A stretch of 14,852 nucleotides of DNA from an uncultured bacterium (GTDB lineage: Bacteria; Cyanobacteriota; Vampirovibrionia; Gastranaerophilales; Gastranaerophilaceae), in NCBI GenBank assembly GCA_902782905.1, contig CACZPB010000035.1:1-14852 (forward strand), read 5' to 3'. The notes below the pieces were generated by a model, which was not told the DNA's origin, ran no database searches, and saw nothing but the letters and a program-made list of their open reading frames with translations. The position numbers were made by a program, and so were the translations under genes. The first letter of the stretch is position 1. Each line of letters opens with the position of its first letter. Positions 7,809 through 13,461 of the stretch are shown one piece after another.

Positions 7809-7973
7809 ATGCAAGTAAAATCAGAGCTAGTCGAAATAACCAACAACGGCCATATTACGACCGAATATATAGAAAACGAGTTAACAAATCGTAATATTAA
7901 CCCGTTAAGATGGGCTATTGTAAGTGTTAGTGATACAATTATTACTGTAAGTGTTGCGAATTTTAAGGAATAG
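7809..7973 (+). CDS. Small protein of 54 aa upstream of ahcY
   Basis: A short gene filling the space between the orphan gene and ahcY. Translation begins MQVKSELVEITNNGHI, contains NRNINPLRWAIVSVSD and ends VSVANFKE. No domain is recognised; the pattern suggests a small alpha/beta fold (a helix around TTEYIENELTNR, then two strands). It is supported by its fit between neighbours, a sensible amino-acid composition, and its TAG stop overlapping the ahcY ribosome binding site (TAGGAAGG), 12 bases before the ahcY ATG, which indicates translational coupling. It has no clear ribosome binding site of its own, and a possible -10 element lies 6 bases upstream. Function unknown; a role connected to SAH hydrolysis or methylation is only suggested by position. 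Confidence 0.65.
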   Translation: MQVKSELVEITNNGHITTEYIENELTNRNINPLRWAIVSVSDTIITVSVANFKE

Positions 7974-7985
7974 GAAGGTAAAACT

Positions 7986-9251
7986 ATGACTATGACACAA
8001 ATGAAATGTGATATCAAGGACATGAGTCTTGCGGAACAAGGCTTAAATAATATTCAATGGGCAATGAAGGACATGCCTGTTTTGGAACAGATAAAGAAAA
8101 GATTTTCTGAAGAAAAACCATTTGCAGGATTGCGCTTGGCAGCATGCTCACATGTTACCAAAGAAACAGCTGCTCTGTGTATAGCAATGCAAGCCGGCGG
8201 AGCTGATGCAATGCTTGTTGCTTCAAATCCGCTTTCTACACAGGATGACGTTGCGGCGGCGCTCGTCAAATACTATAACATTCCGGTTTATGCTGTTGCC
8301 GGTGAGTCTGTTGAACAATATAAATCTCACATCAGAGAAGCAATCAATTTTCATCCGAACCTTATCATAGAAGACGGATGTGACTTGGTTTCAACTCTTC
8401 ATATTGAGCATCCAGAGTTAACTTCAAACGTAATCGGTTCAACTGAAGAAACAACAACAGGTATTATAAGACTTCAGGCAATGGAAAAAGAAGGAATGCT
8501 AAAATTCCCTGCTGTAGGAGTTAACACAAGCCTTACAAAGCATTTGTATGACAACCGTTATGGTACAGGACAAAGTGCAATGGACGGTATAATGAGAGCT
8601 GCTAATATTCTTATTGCAGGAAAAACAGTTGTTATTTCAGGTTACGGATGGTGCGGTAAGGGATGTGCGCTTCGAGCAAAAGCACTCGGTGCTAATGTTA
8701 TTGTTTGCGAAGTAGATCCTCTAAAGGCTTTAGAAGCTGCTATGGAAGGATATAGAGTAATGCCTATTGCCGAAGCTGCAAAAGAAGGTGATATATTCCT
8801 AACTGTTACAGGTGATAAGCATGTCGTTGATATTCAACACTTGCTAACAATGAAAGACGGCGCTATGGTTGCGAATGCAGGTCACTTTGATTGGGAAGTT
8901 AACGTAACCGGATTGAAGGAATTCACTACAGAAATTAAGCAAATCAGACCGTATCTGGAAGAATATAAATTAAATAACGGTAAATCAGTTTACGTATTGG
9001 CTCAAGGCAGACTTGTTAACCTTGGTGCAGCAGAAGGTCATCCGGCTTCTGTTATGGATATGAGCTTTGCAAACCAAGCTTTGGGTATGGAATACATCGT
9101 TAAAAACAGAGGCAAATTGGAAAACAAACTTCATACACTTCCTGAAAGTGTTGATATGAGAATTGCAGAACTAAAACTCAAAACTATGGGTATTTCAATT
9201 GATACTTTAACTAAAGAACAAGAAGAATACTTAAATAGTTGGAAGTTATAA
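7986..9251 (+). CDS. ahcY: Adenosylhomocysteinase (S-adenosyl-L-homocysteine hydrolase)
   Basis: This NAD-dependent enzyme reversibly splits S-adenosylhomocysteine into adenosine and homocysteine, relieving product inhibition of methyltransferases. At 421 aa it is the short form seen in archaea and many thermophilic or anaerobic bacteria, lacking the insertion of the longer type. Motifs in order: SNPLSTQDDVAAAL (80-93), IIEDGCDLVSTLH with Asp130, GSTEETTTG (151-159), the substrate Lys and Asp in SLTKHLYDN (K185, D189), the NAD-binding GYGWCGKG (219-226) with the acidic ribose-binding Glu242 in VCEVDP, GRLVNL, and GHPASVMDMSFANQ. The C-terminus EEYLNSWKL is typical. The ATG at 7986 is preferred over one at 7992 because AGGAAGG (7972-7978) is seven bases upstream. 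A strong hairpin ends the unit. Confidence 0.97.
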   Translation: MTMTQMKCDIKDMSLAEQGLNNIQWAMKDMPVLEQIKKRFSEEKPFAGLRLAACSHVTKETAALCIAMQAGGADAMLVASNPLSTQDDVAAALVKYYNIPVYAVAGESVEQYKSHIREAINFHPNLIIEDGCDLVSTLHIEHPELTSNVIGSTEETTTGIIRLQAMEKEGMLKFPAVGVNTSLTKHLYDNRYGTGQSAMDGIMRAANILIAGKTVVISGYGWCGKGCALRAKALGANVIVCEVDPLKALEAAMEGYRVMPIAEAAKEGDIFLTVTGDKHVVDIQHLLTMKDGAMVANAGHFDWEVNVTGLKEFTTEIKQIRPYLEEYKLNNGKSVYVLAQGRLVNLGAAEGHPASVMDMSFANQALGMEYIVKNRGKLENKLHTLPESVDMRIAELKLKTMGISIDTLTKEQEEYLNSWKL

Positions 9252-9268
9252 TAATTTAAGAAATGAAC

Positions 9269-9303
9269 AAAAAGCGCGGAAAATTAAATTTTCCGCGCTT
9301 TTT
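9269..9303. terminator. Bidirectional terminator between convergent ahcY and pflA
   Basis: GCGCGGAAAA (9274-9283) pairs perfectly with TTTTCCGCGC (9289-9298). Five flanking A-T pairs extend the stem to 15 bp around a loop of TTAAA. The plus-strand transcript ends in a long U-run (T at 9299-9305), a classical intrinsic terminator for ahcY. On the minus strand the stem is followed by UUUUU, so it can also stop pflA. The right arm is inside the pflA coding region: the pflA stop codon sits in the loop and the arm encodes its last residues. Confidence 0.9.
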
Positions 9304-10030
9304 TTATACCTTCAATTATTATATTTCTAGCCTCAATCGCCTTTTCTTTTGGAAGCGGCAGAATTCCTTTTAGCGGGTATTCTATCCCGAGACTTTCGTA
9401 TTTTGGAATAGCCATATTGTGATATGGGAGAACATCAAGCGCTTTAACATTTTTGAGCGTCCCTATAAATTCTCCAAGTCTTTCTAAATACTCTTTTTTA
9501 TCATTTAGCTCTGGAACAACGACATGCCTTATCCACATCGGCTTGCCAATTTCTGAAAGATATTGCGCAAAAGCCAAAACATTTTTGTTAGAATGCCCTG
9601 TGAGCTTTTTGTGTTCTTCATCGTTAATATGCTTAATATCTAAAAGCACAAGGTCTGTATATTCTAAAAGCGCATCAAATTTTTCTGATTTACCTCTAAA
9701 CAAAATCCCAGATGTATCAAGAGCTGTGTGTATGTATTTTGCCTTTGCCTGTCTAAAAAGTTCTGTTACAAATTCTATTTGCATAAGAGGCTCTCCTCCT
9801 GTTACAGTAATGCCGCCTTTACAAAACTCTTTCACGCCTTCATATTGCGCCATAATTTGAGACGGACTAATTTTTCTTGCCCCTTTATTTACCCCCTCCC
9901 ACGTATCAGGGTTATGGCAATAAAGACAGCGCATAGGGCAGCCCTGTGTAAAAACAACAAATCTAATCCCAGGGCCGTCAACAGTGCCGCAGCTCTCTAT
10001 AGAATGTATATTTCCTAAAATTTCTGACAT
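9284..10030 (-). CDS. pflA: Pyruvate formate-lyase activating enzyme (radical SAM)
   Basis: PflA uses a [4Fe-4S] cluster and S-adenosylmethionine to abstract a hydrogen from the active-site glycine of pyruvate formate-lyase, creating the glycyl radical. The 248-aa length is typical. Seen: the glycyl-radical activase N-terminus with GTVDGPGIRFVVFTQGC, the radical SAM cluster motif CPMRCLYC (C31, C35, C38, CxxxCxxC) followed by HNPDTW, and the SAM-binding GGEP in ITVTGGEPLMQ. WIRHVVVPELND and LPYHNMAIPKYESLG are also family-typical. There are no extra ferredoxin-like clusters, so it is the short PFL-type activase. Its likely substrate is unusual: the glycine to be activated lies on a separate small protein (10727-11113). 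There is no clear ribosome binding site. The last codons lie in the terminator stem shared with ahcY. Confidence 0.96.
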   Translation of the reverse strand: MSEILGNIHSIESCGTVDGPGIRFVVFTQGCPMRCLYCHNPDTWEGVNKGARKISPSQIMAQYEGVKEFCKGGITVTGGEPLMQIEFVTELFRQAKAKYIHTALDTSGILFRGKSEKFDALLEYTDLVLLDIKHINDEEHKKLTGHSNKNVLAFAQYLSEIGKPMWIRHVVVPELNDKKEYLERLGEFIGTLKNVKALDVLPYHNMAIPKYESLGIEYPLKGILPLPKEKAIEARNIIIEGIKKARKI

Positions 10031-10047
10031 ATTACTATATTATCATA

Positions 10048-10076
10048 ATTATGTATCAAATTATGTAGCCATGTAA
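10048..10076 (-). promoter_or_regulatory. Possible pflA promoter
   Basis: On the minus strand TTACAT is followed after 17 bases by CATAAT, giving a start about 11 bases before the pflA ATG. The spacer to the upstream XRE gene is only 60 bases, so co-transcription with it is also possible. Such hexamers occur by chance in this AT-rich DNA. Confidence 0.3.
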
Positions 10077-10090
10077 CAAAAAAATAATTA

Positions 10091-10327
10091 TTACAAATCA
10101 ACTTTAGATACATCTACAAGTTGAATAAAATCCATGCCAAAAACTTCCGCTATTTTTTCAAGAGTGTCAATTGTTGGAGAAACTTCGGCTCTTTCTATTT
10201 TGCCGATAGTCTGTCTGTTGAGTCCTGCTTCAAACGCTAAAGCCTCTTGAGATAATCCGCGTTTCAAACGTTCAAATTTTATTTTTAAGCATATTTTAGA
10301 GTTTATTTTGCTACTTTTTGTACTCAT
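10091..10327 (-). CDS. XRE-family helix-turn-helix transcriptional regulator
   Basis: A 78-aa single-domain repressor-type protein of the Cro/CI-like XRE family. The HTH runs from FERLKRGLSQEALAFEAGL through the recognition helix NRQTIGKIERAEVSP to TIDTLEKIAEVFGMDFIQL; there is no separate sensor domain. It resembles restriction-modification controller and antitoxin-type regulators in size and layout. The frame is open to an ATG at 10366, but the ATG at 10327 is chosen because homology-like sequence begins soon after it and a perfect 16-bp palindrome containing TATAAT lies immediately upstream. The gene is divergent to a 79-aa gene and upstream of pflA on the same strand. Autoregulation through the palindromes is likely; control of pflA is possible but unproven. 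Confidence 0.88.
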   Translation of the reverse strand: MSTKSSKINSKICLKIKFERLKRGLSQEALAFEAGLNRQTIGKIERAEVSPTIDTLEKIAEVFGMDFIQLVDVSKVDL

Positions 10328-10330
10328 TAT

Positions 10331-10346
10331 GTCTATTATAATAGAC
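10331..10346. promoter_or_regulatory. Perfect 16-bp palindrome, candidate XRE operator 1
   Basis: GTCTATTATAATAGAC reads the same on both strands. It lies 3 bases upstream of the XRE start codon and contains a minus-strand TATAAT (10340-10335) positioned to start transcription near 10328, so repressor binding here would block the regulator's own promoter. The adjacent plus-strand -35 box begins at 10349. Confidence 0.65.
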
Positions 10347-10348
10347 TG

Positions 10349-10377
10349 TTGACAAACAATAATCAATGTATTAAAAT
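10349..10377 (+). promoter_or_regulatory. Near-consensus sigma70-type promoter for the 79-aa gene
   Basis: TTGACA (10349-10354) is a perfect -35; after exactly 17 bases comes TAAAAT (10372-10377), five of six -10 positions. Transcription should begin near 10384, about 35 bases before the ATG at 10420. It is the best promoter in the window and lies between two similar palindromes. Confidence 0.75.
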
Positions 10378-10386
10378 ATACATATT

Positions 10387-10402
10387 GTTTATTATAATCG
10401 TC
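10387..10402. promoter_or_regulatory. Imperfect 16-bp palindrome, candidate XRE operator 2
   Basis: GTTTATTATAATCGTC matches operator 1 at 13 of 16 positions. It lies just downstream of the predicted transcription start of the 79-aa gene, where a bound repressor would block that promoter. The centres of the two sites are 56 bp apart. Confidence 0.55.
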
Positions 10403-10419
10403 ATAAAAGGTGGTTTATT

Positions 10420-10659
10420 ATGCATTTAGAAGATTACGTTATAGAACTTGATACACCGTATAATGCTCTTAGGACACTAAACAAATATATGAGGGAAGAA
10501 ATTTTAGAAAACAGTGTATCCTTGAGAAAAGAAAAGCTAGAAGAATTTTTTGACAAAATATTAGGATTAAATTATGCAATAAATCTTATTACCGACGATT
10601 TAGAAAACAAAAGGCAAGACAAAAGAAAAATAATAAGTGAATACTATAATGAACTATAA
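10420..10659 (+). CDS. Small hypothetical protein, 79 aa, divergent to the XRE regulator
   Basis: I do not recognise this protein. It is highly charged and probably all-helical (LRTLNKYMREEILENS, LRKEKLEEFFDKILG, ITDDLENKRQDKRKIISEY), with no cysteines, signal peptide or membrane segment; a coiled-coil or small helical bundle is likely. It has a near-consensus promoter and a good ribosome binding site (AAAAGGTGG, six bases before the ATG), so it is probably well expressed when not repressed. Its divergent pairing with an XRE regulator across palindromic operators recalls toxin-antitoxin, controller or phage-switch modules, but nothing in the protein identifies a toxin. It converges on the glycyl-radical gene across a GC-rich hairpin. 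Confidence 0.7.
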   Translation: MHLEDYVIELDTPYNALRTLNKYMREEILENSVSLRKEKLEEFFDKILGLNYAINLITDDLENKRQDKRKIISEYYNEL

Positions 10660-10674
10660 TTTAGTGTATTAATA

Positions 10675-10704
10675 AGCAGGTCGGCGTGACCACGCCGACC
10701 TGCT
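10675..10704. terminator. Long GC-rich perfect hairpin between convergent genes
   Basis: AGCAGGTCGGCGTG and CACGCCGACCTGCT form a perfect 14-bp inverted repeat with only AC between them. It lies 15 bases past the stop of the 79-aa gene and 22 bases past the stop of the glycyl-radical gene, so it can end both transcripts. The T-runs are poor: the minus strand continues UUAUUAAU and the plus strand has none. The stem is much richer in GC than its surroundings, so a dispersed palindromic repeat is an alternative. Confidence 0.6.
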
Positions 10705-10726
10705 CTAATTAAATTATTTATTTATC

Positions 10727-11113
10727 CTACACATTTGAATGAATTTTTTCGCTGATATTTGTATTTGAACTGCGAAAATCAGAAGGCATAGACATAGAAC
10801 CAACGCTTGTTCTTGGGCTTTCGCTTCTGTCAATTTCCATTATTGAAGATGTTTCTTCTTTTGAAATTGAAGGAGCGCCGAGCGATGAGTGGAAAGTTCT
10901 TGAAATAACATCATCTTGCTGTTCTTTTGTTAATTTAATAAAGTTTACGGCGTAACCTGAAACGCGAACTGTTAATTGAGGATATTTTTCAGGATGAGCC
11001 TGTGCATCAAGCAGGGTTTCTTTATTAAGTACATTTACATTTAAGTGATGTCCGCCTTTTTCAACATATCCGTCTAGTAAATTTATCAGATTTTCTTCTT
11101 GCTGAGTTGTCAT
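10727..11113 (-). CDS. grcA: Stand-alone glycyl radical domain of pyruvate formate-lyase (GrcA/YfiD-like)
   Basis: This 128-aa protein is the C-terminal glycyl radical domain that the neighbouring PflB core lacks. Residues 6-75 match the end of ordinary PFL without a gap: NLINLLDGYVEKGGHHLNVN, KETLLDAQAHPEKYPQL, then the radical site RVSGYAVNF with Gly53 (equivalent to Gly734 of E. coli PFL), and EQQDDVISRTFH. E. coli GrcA has an unrelated N-terminus, whereas this one continues PFL sequence from just after the core's end. Residues 76-128 are an extra Ser-rich, probably disordered tail absent from PFL. It has its own AAAGGAG before the ATG and lies 55 bases downstream of pflB in the same operon. 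It should dock on the core and be activated by PflA. Calling it grcA is by similarity; here it seems essential rather than a spare part. Confidence 0.93.
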   Translation of the reverse strand: MTTQQEENLINLLDGYVEKGGHHLNVNVLNKETLLDAQAHPEKYPQLTVRVSGYAVNFIKLTKEQQDDVISRTFHSSLGAPSISKEETSSIMEIDRSESPRTSVGSMSMPSDFRSSNTNISEKIHSNV

Positions 11114-11168
11114 TTTAATCTCCTTTTTAGTTTGTTGGGGTGGCTATCCCAATCTAAATATTTCAAAA

Positions 11169-13253
11169 TTATTCACATAATCCTTCACAGCATCCGCAAT
11201 TTAGCTGAATGTCCAAATCTCCCATAAATATTTCGTCTTTTCCTAGAGCATTAGGAATTATTGAGAATGTGTTAGAGATGCCGTCTTGTGCATCACTGAA
11301 CGGAAGCTTAGCAACTGATGCAAGAGATGCAACTGCGCCGTTTGTGTCTCTGCCGTGCATCGGGTTAGCTCCGGGAGCAAGCGGTACGCCTTGCTTTCTG
11401 CCATCAGGTGTGTTTCCGGTTTTCTTTCCGTAAACTACATTCGATGTAATTGTAAGTATTGACATTGTAGGAATTGAATTTCTATAAGTGTAGTGTTTTC
11501 TAATCATATTCATAAATTTGTGAACCAAATCTACTGCTATAGAATCAACTCTGTCATCATTATTGCCATATTTCGGGAAGTTACCTTCTATTACATAATC
11601 AACAACAATTCCTTTTTCATCACGTACAGTTTTTACTTTAGCATATTTGATTGCCGAAAGTGAGTCTGCAACAACAGACAATCCTGCAATACCGGTTGCA
11701 AAATATCTTTTTACATCTCTGTCGTGGAGTGCCATTTGAGAACGCTCATAACAATATTTGTCATGCATGTAGTGAATTACGTTCAAAGTATTAACATATA
11801 AGCCTGCAAGCCACTCCATCATATCATTATATCTATCCATTACTTCATCATAATCAAGATATTCAGATGTAATAGGTCTGTATTTTGGACCGACTTGTTC
11901 TTTCAGTCTTTCGTCAACACCGCCGTTTATTGCATAAAGAAGGCACTTGGCAAGGTTTGCTCTTGCGCCAAAGAACTGCATTTCTTTCCCTACCCTCATA
12001 GATGAAACGCAGCAGGCGATTGCATAATCGTCTCCGTGTGTAACTCTCATTTGATCATCATTTTCATATTGAATTGATGATGTGGTGATAGAAATATGTG
12101 CAGCATATTGCTTAAAGTTGTGCGGCAAATTTTTTGACCACAAAACTGTCATGTTAGGTTCAGGCGCAGTGCCAAGATTTTCTAACGTATGTAAGTATCT
12201 GAAAGAGTTCTTTGTAATCATGTGTCTGCCATCAACACCAACACCGCCAATGGATTCTGTTATCCATGTCGGGTCGCCTGAGAAGAGCTCGTTATATTCA
12301 GGTGTTCTTGCGAATTTTACAAGTCGGAGCTTCATAATAAAGTGGTCAATTAGTTCTTGAGCTTCGACTTCCGTAAGTGTTCCGTTTTTCAAATCTCTTT
12401 CAATATATATGTCTAAAAATGTTGAAGTTCTGCCGATACTCATTGCTGCGCCGTTTTGTTCTTTTACGGCTGATAAGTAACCAAAATACAGCCACTGAAC
12501 GGCTTCTTTTGCATTTTGAGCAGGGCGTGTTATATCAAAACCATAAATTTTACCAAGTTCTGCCATTTCCCAAAGTGCTCTGATTTGCTCGGAAATTTCT
12601 TCTTTCAGCTGGATTTTTTCCGGAGTCATTTCACCTTCAAGAGAATTGAACTGATCCATTTTGTCATAGACAAGTCTATCAATACCATACAAAGCAACTC
12701 TTCTGTAGTCGCCAATTATACGTCCTCTGCCGTATGCATCTGGAAGTCCCGTTAAAATAGCCGCGTGGCGGGCTTTTTTCATCTCAGGAGTGTAAGCATC
12801 AAAGACACCTTGGTTATGTGTTTTTCTATACTTTGTAAAAATTTCGCTAATTTCATGGTCTACTTCGTAACCGTAAGATTTGCAAGCTCCTTCAGCCATT
12901 CTTATGCCGCCAAACGGTTGGAGAGAACGTTTTAGAGGTCTATCTGTTTGTAATCCGACAATTTTCTCTAAAGGTTTGTCAATATATCCTGCTCCGTGCG
13001 AAGTAATTGTGGATACGATTTTGGTATCCATATCCAAAACTCCGCCCTTCTCGCGTTCTTTTTTGAAAAGGTTACAGCATTCTGCCCAAAGCTTTACAGT
13101 CGCTGAAGTTGGGCCGGATAAGAAACTTGAATCTCCGTCATAAGGTGTGTAGTTTCTCTGTATAAAATCTCTTACATTAATTTCTTTTTGCCATTTGCCG
13201 CCGACAAACTCGTTAGCCGAAGCTGTCGGTGTCCCCATTGTCCATTCCGGCAT
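11169..13253 (-). CDS. pflB: Pyruvate formate-lyase core subunit lacking the glycyl radical domain
   Basis: Formate C-acetyltransferase converts pyruvate and CoA to acetyl-CoA and formate in anaerobic fermentation. The protein is clearly PflB from its N-terminus, with YGRGRIIGDYRR, SIGRTSTFLDIY, TPEYNELFSGDPTW (W330 region) and the catalytic pair C414-C415 in YAIACCVSS (E. coli C418-C419). NTPDGRK, PLAPGANPMHGRD and GISNTFSIIPNALGKDE are also present. It has 694 aa instead of about 740-760: right after GKDE, where normal PFL enters the glycyl radical domain, it has a 20-residue unrelated tail with a CGCCEGLC motif and stops. No radical glycine is present, so alone it should be inactive; the domain is supplied by the next gene. 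AAGGAG lies seven bases before the ATG, and an extended -10 promoter lies upstream. Confidence 0.96.
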   Translation of the reverse strand: MPEWTMGTPTASANEFVGGKWQKEINVRDFIQRNYTPYDGDSSFLSGPTSATVKLWAECCNLFKKEREKGGVLDMDTKIVSTITSHGAGYIDKPLEKIVGLQTDRPLKRSLQPFGGIRMAEGACKSYGYEVDHEISEIFTKYRKTHNQGVFDAYTPEMKKARHAAILTGLPDAYGRGRIIGDYRRVALYGIDRLVYDKMDQFNSLEGEMTPEKIQLKEEISEQIRALWEMAELGKIYGFDITRPAQNAKEAVQWLYFGYLSAVKEQNGAAMSIGRTSTFLDIYIERDLKNGTLTEVEAQELIDHFIMKLRLVKFARTPEYNELFSGDPTWITESIGGVGVDGRHMITKNSFRYLHTLENLGTAPEPNMTVLWSKNLPHNFKQYAAHISITTSSIQYENDDQMRVTHGDDYAIACCVSSMRVGKEMQFFGARANLAKCLLYAINGGVDERLKEQVGPKYRPITSEYLDYDEVMDRYNDMMEWLAGLYVNTLNVIHYMHDKYCYERSQMALHDRDVKRYFATGIAGLSVVADSLSAIKYAKVKTVRDEKGIVVDYVIEGNFPKYGNNDDRVDSIAVDLVHKFMNMIRKHYTYRNSIPTMSILTITSNVVYGKKTGNTPDGRKQGVPLAPGANPMHGRDTNGAVASLASVAKLPFSDAQDGISNTFSIIPNALGKDEIFMGDLDIQLNCGCCEGLCE

Positions 13254-13310
13254 TATTAATCTCCTTCATAATTTTTATTTCAAATTTTGTCTGGTTTAGT
13301 TGAATAACTC

Positions 13311-13339
13311 ATTATACCATGCCAAAGAATTTTATGAAA
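13311..13339 (-). promoter_or_regulatory. Likely pflB promoter
   Basis: On the minus strand TGGTATAAT is an extended -10 with a perfect TATAAT hexamer (13316-13311). TTTCAT lies 17 bases upstream as a weak -35. Transcription would start near 13304, about 50 bases before the pflB ATG. Confidence 0.55.
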
Positions 13340-13352
13340 TTATTAATTTTTA

Positions 13353-13369
13353 TAAACAACATTTGTTAA
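13353..13369. promoter_or_regulatory. Inverted repeat in the divergent pflB-ispH region
   Basis: TAAACAA and TTGTTAA flank CAT, with six of seven positions complementary. It lies just upstream of the proposed pflB promoter and of the ispH -10, so it could be an operator for either. It does not match the orientation of a Rex site or an FNR box. AT-rich DNA makes such repeats common. Confidence 0.25.
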
Positions 13370-13397
13370 TATTTAATTCTTTACATTTATTCATGTT

Positions 13398-13403
13398 TAT
13401 AAT
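13398..13403 (+). promoter_or_regulatory. Candidate -10 element for ispH
   Basis: TATAAT is a perfect -10 hexamer on the plus strand about 59 bases before the ispH start; no good -35 lies 16-18 bases upstream. The predicted leader contains a small hairpin, GAAGG-AAAA-CCTTC (13418-13431). Confidence 0.35.
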
Positions 13404-13461
13404 TTAATTTTATTACTGAAGGAAAACCTTCTAGTCCAATTAGAAAGCGAAATATAAATTT

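Noticed and set aside
9453..10018. Plus-strand reading frames opposite pflA
   Set aside because: They are antisense shadows of a clearly conserved gene, with no domain and unlikely composition.
10328..10366. Longer XRE start at the ATG at 10366
   Set aside because: The 13 extra residues would be encoded by the palindrome and promoter region and are not HTH-like; the ATG at 10327 fits better.
11114..11240. The PflB truncation as a sequencing error or recent frameshift
   Set aside because: The core ends in a distinct 20-residue tail, a 55-base spacer follows, and the small gene has its own AAAGGAG and ATG. The radical domain lacks only the few residues expected at the junction, and no other frame in the spacer bridges the two parts.
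11209..13143. Plus-strand reading frames opposite pflB
   Set aside because: All overlap conserved PflB sequence and show no recognisable protein features.
13362..13379. Rex-type redox operator upstream of pflB
   Set aside because: TTGTTAA is present, but the matching downstream half site is poor and its spacing is wrong.
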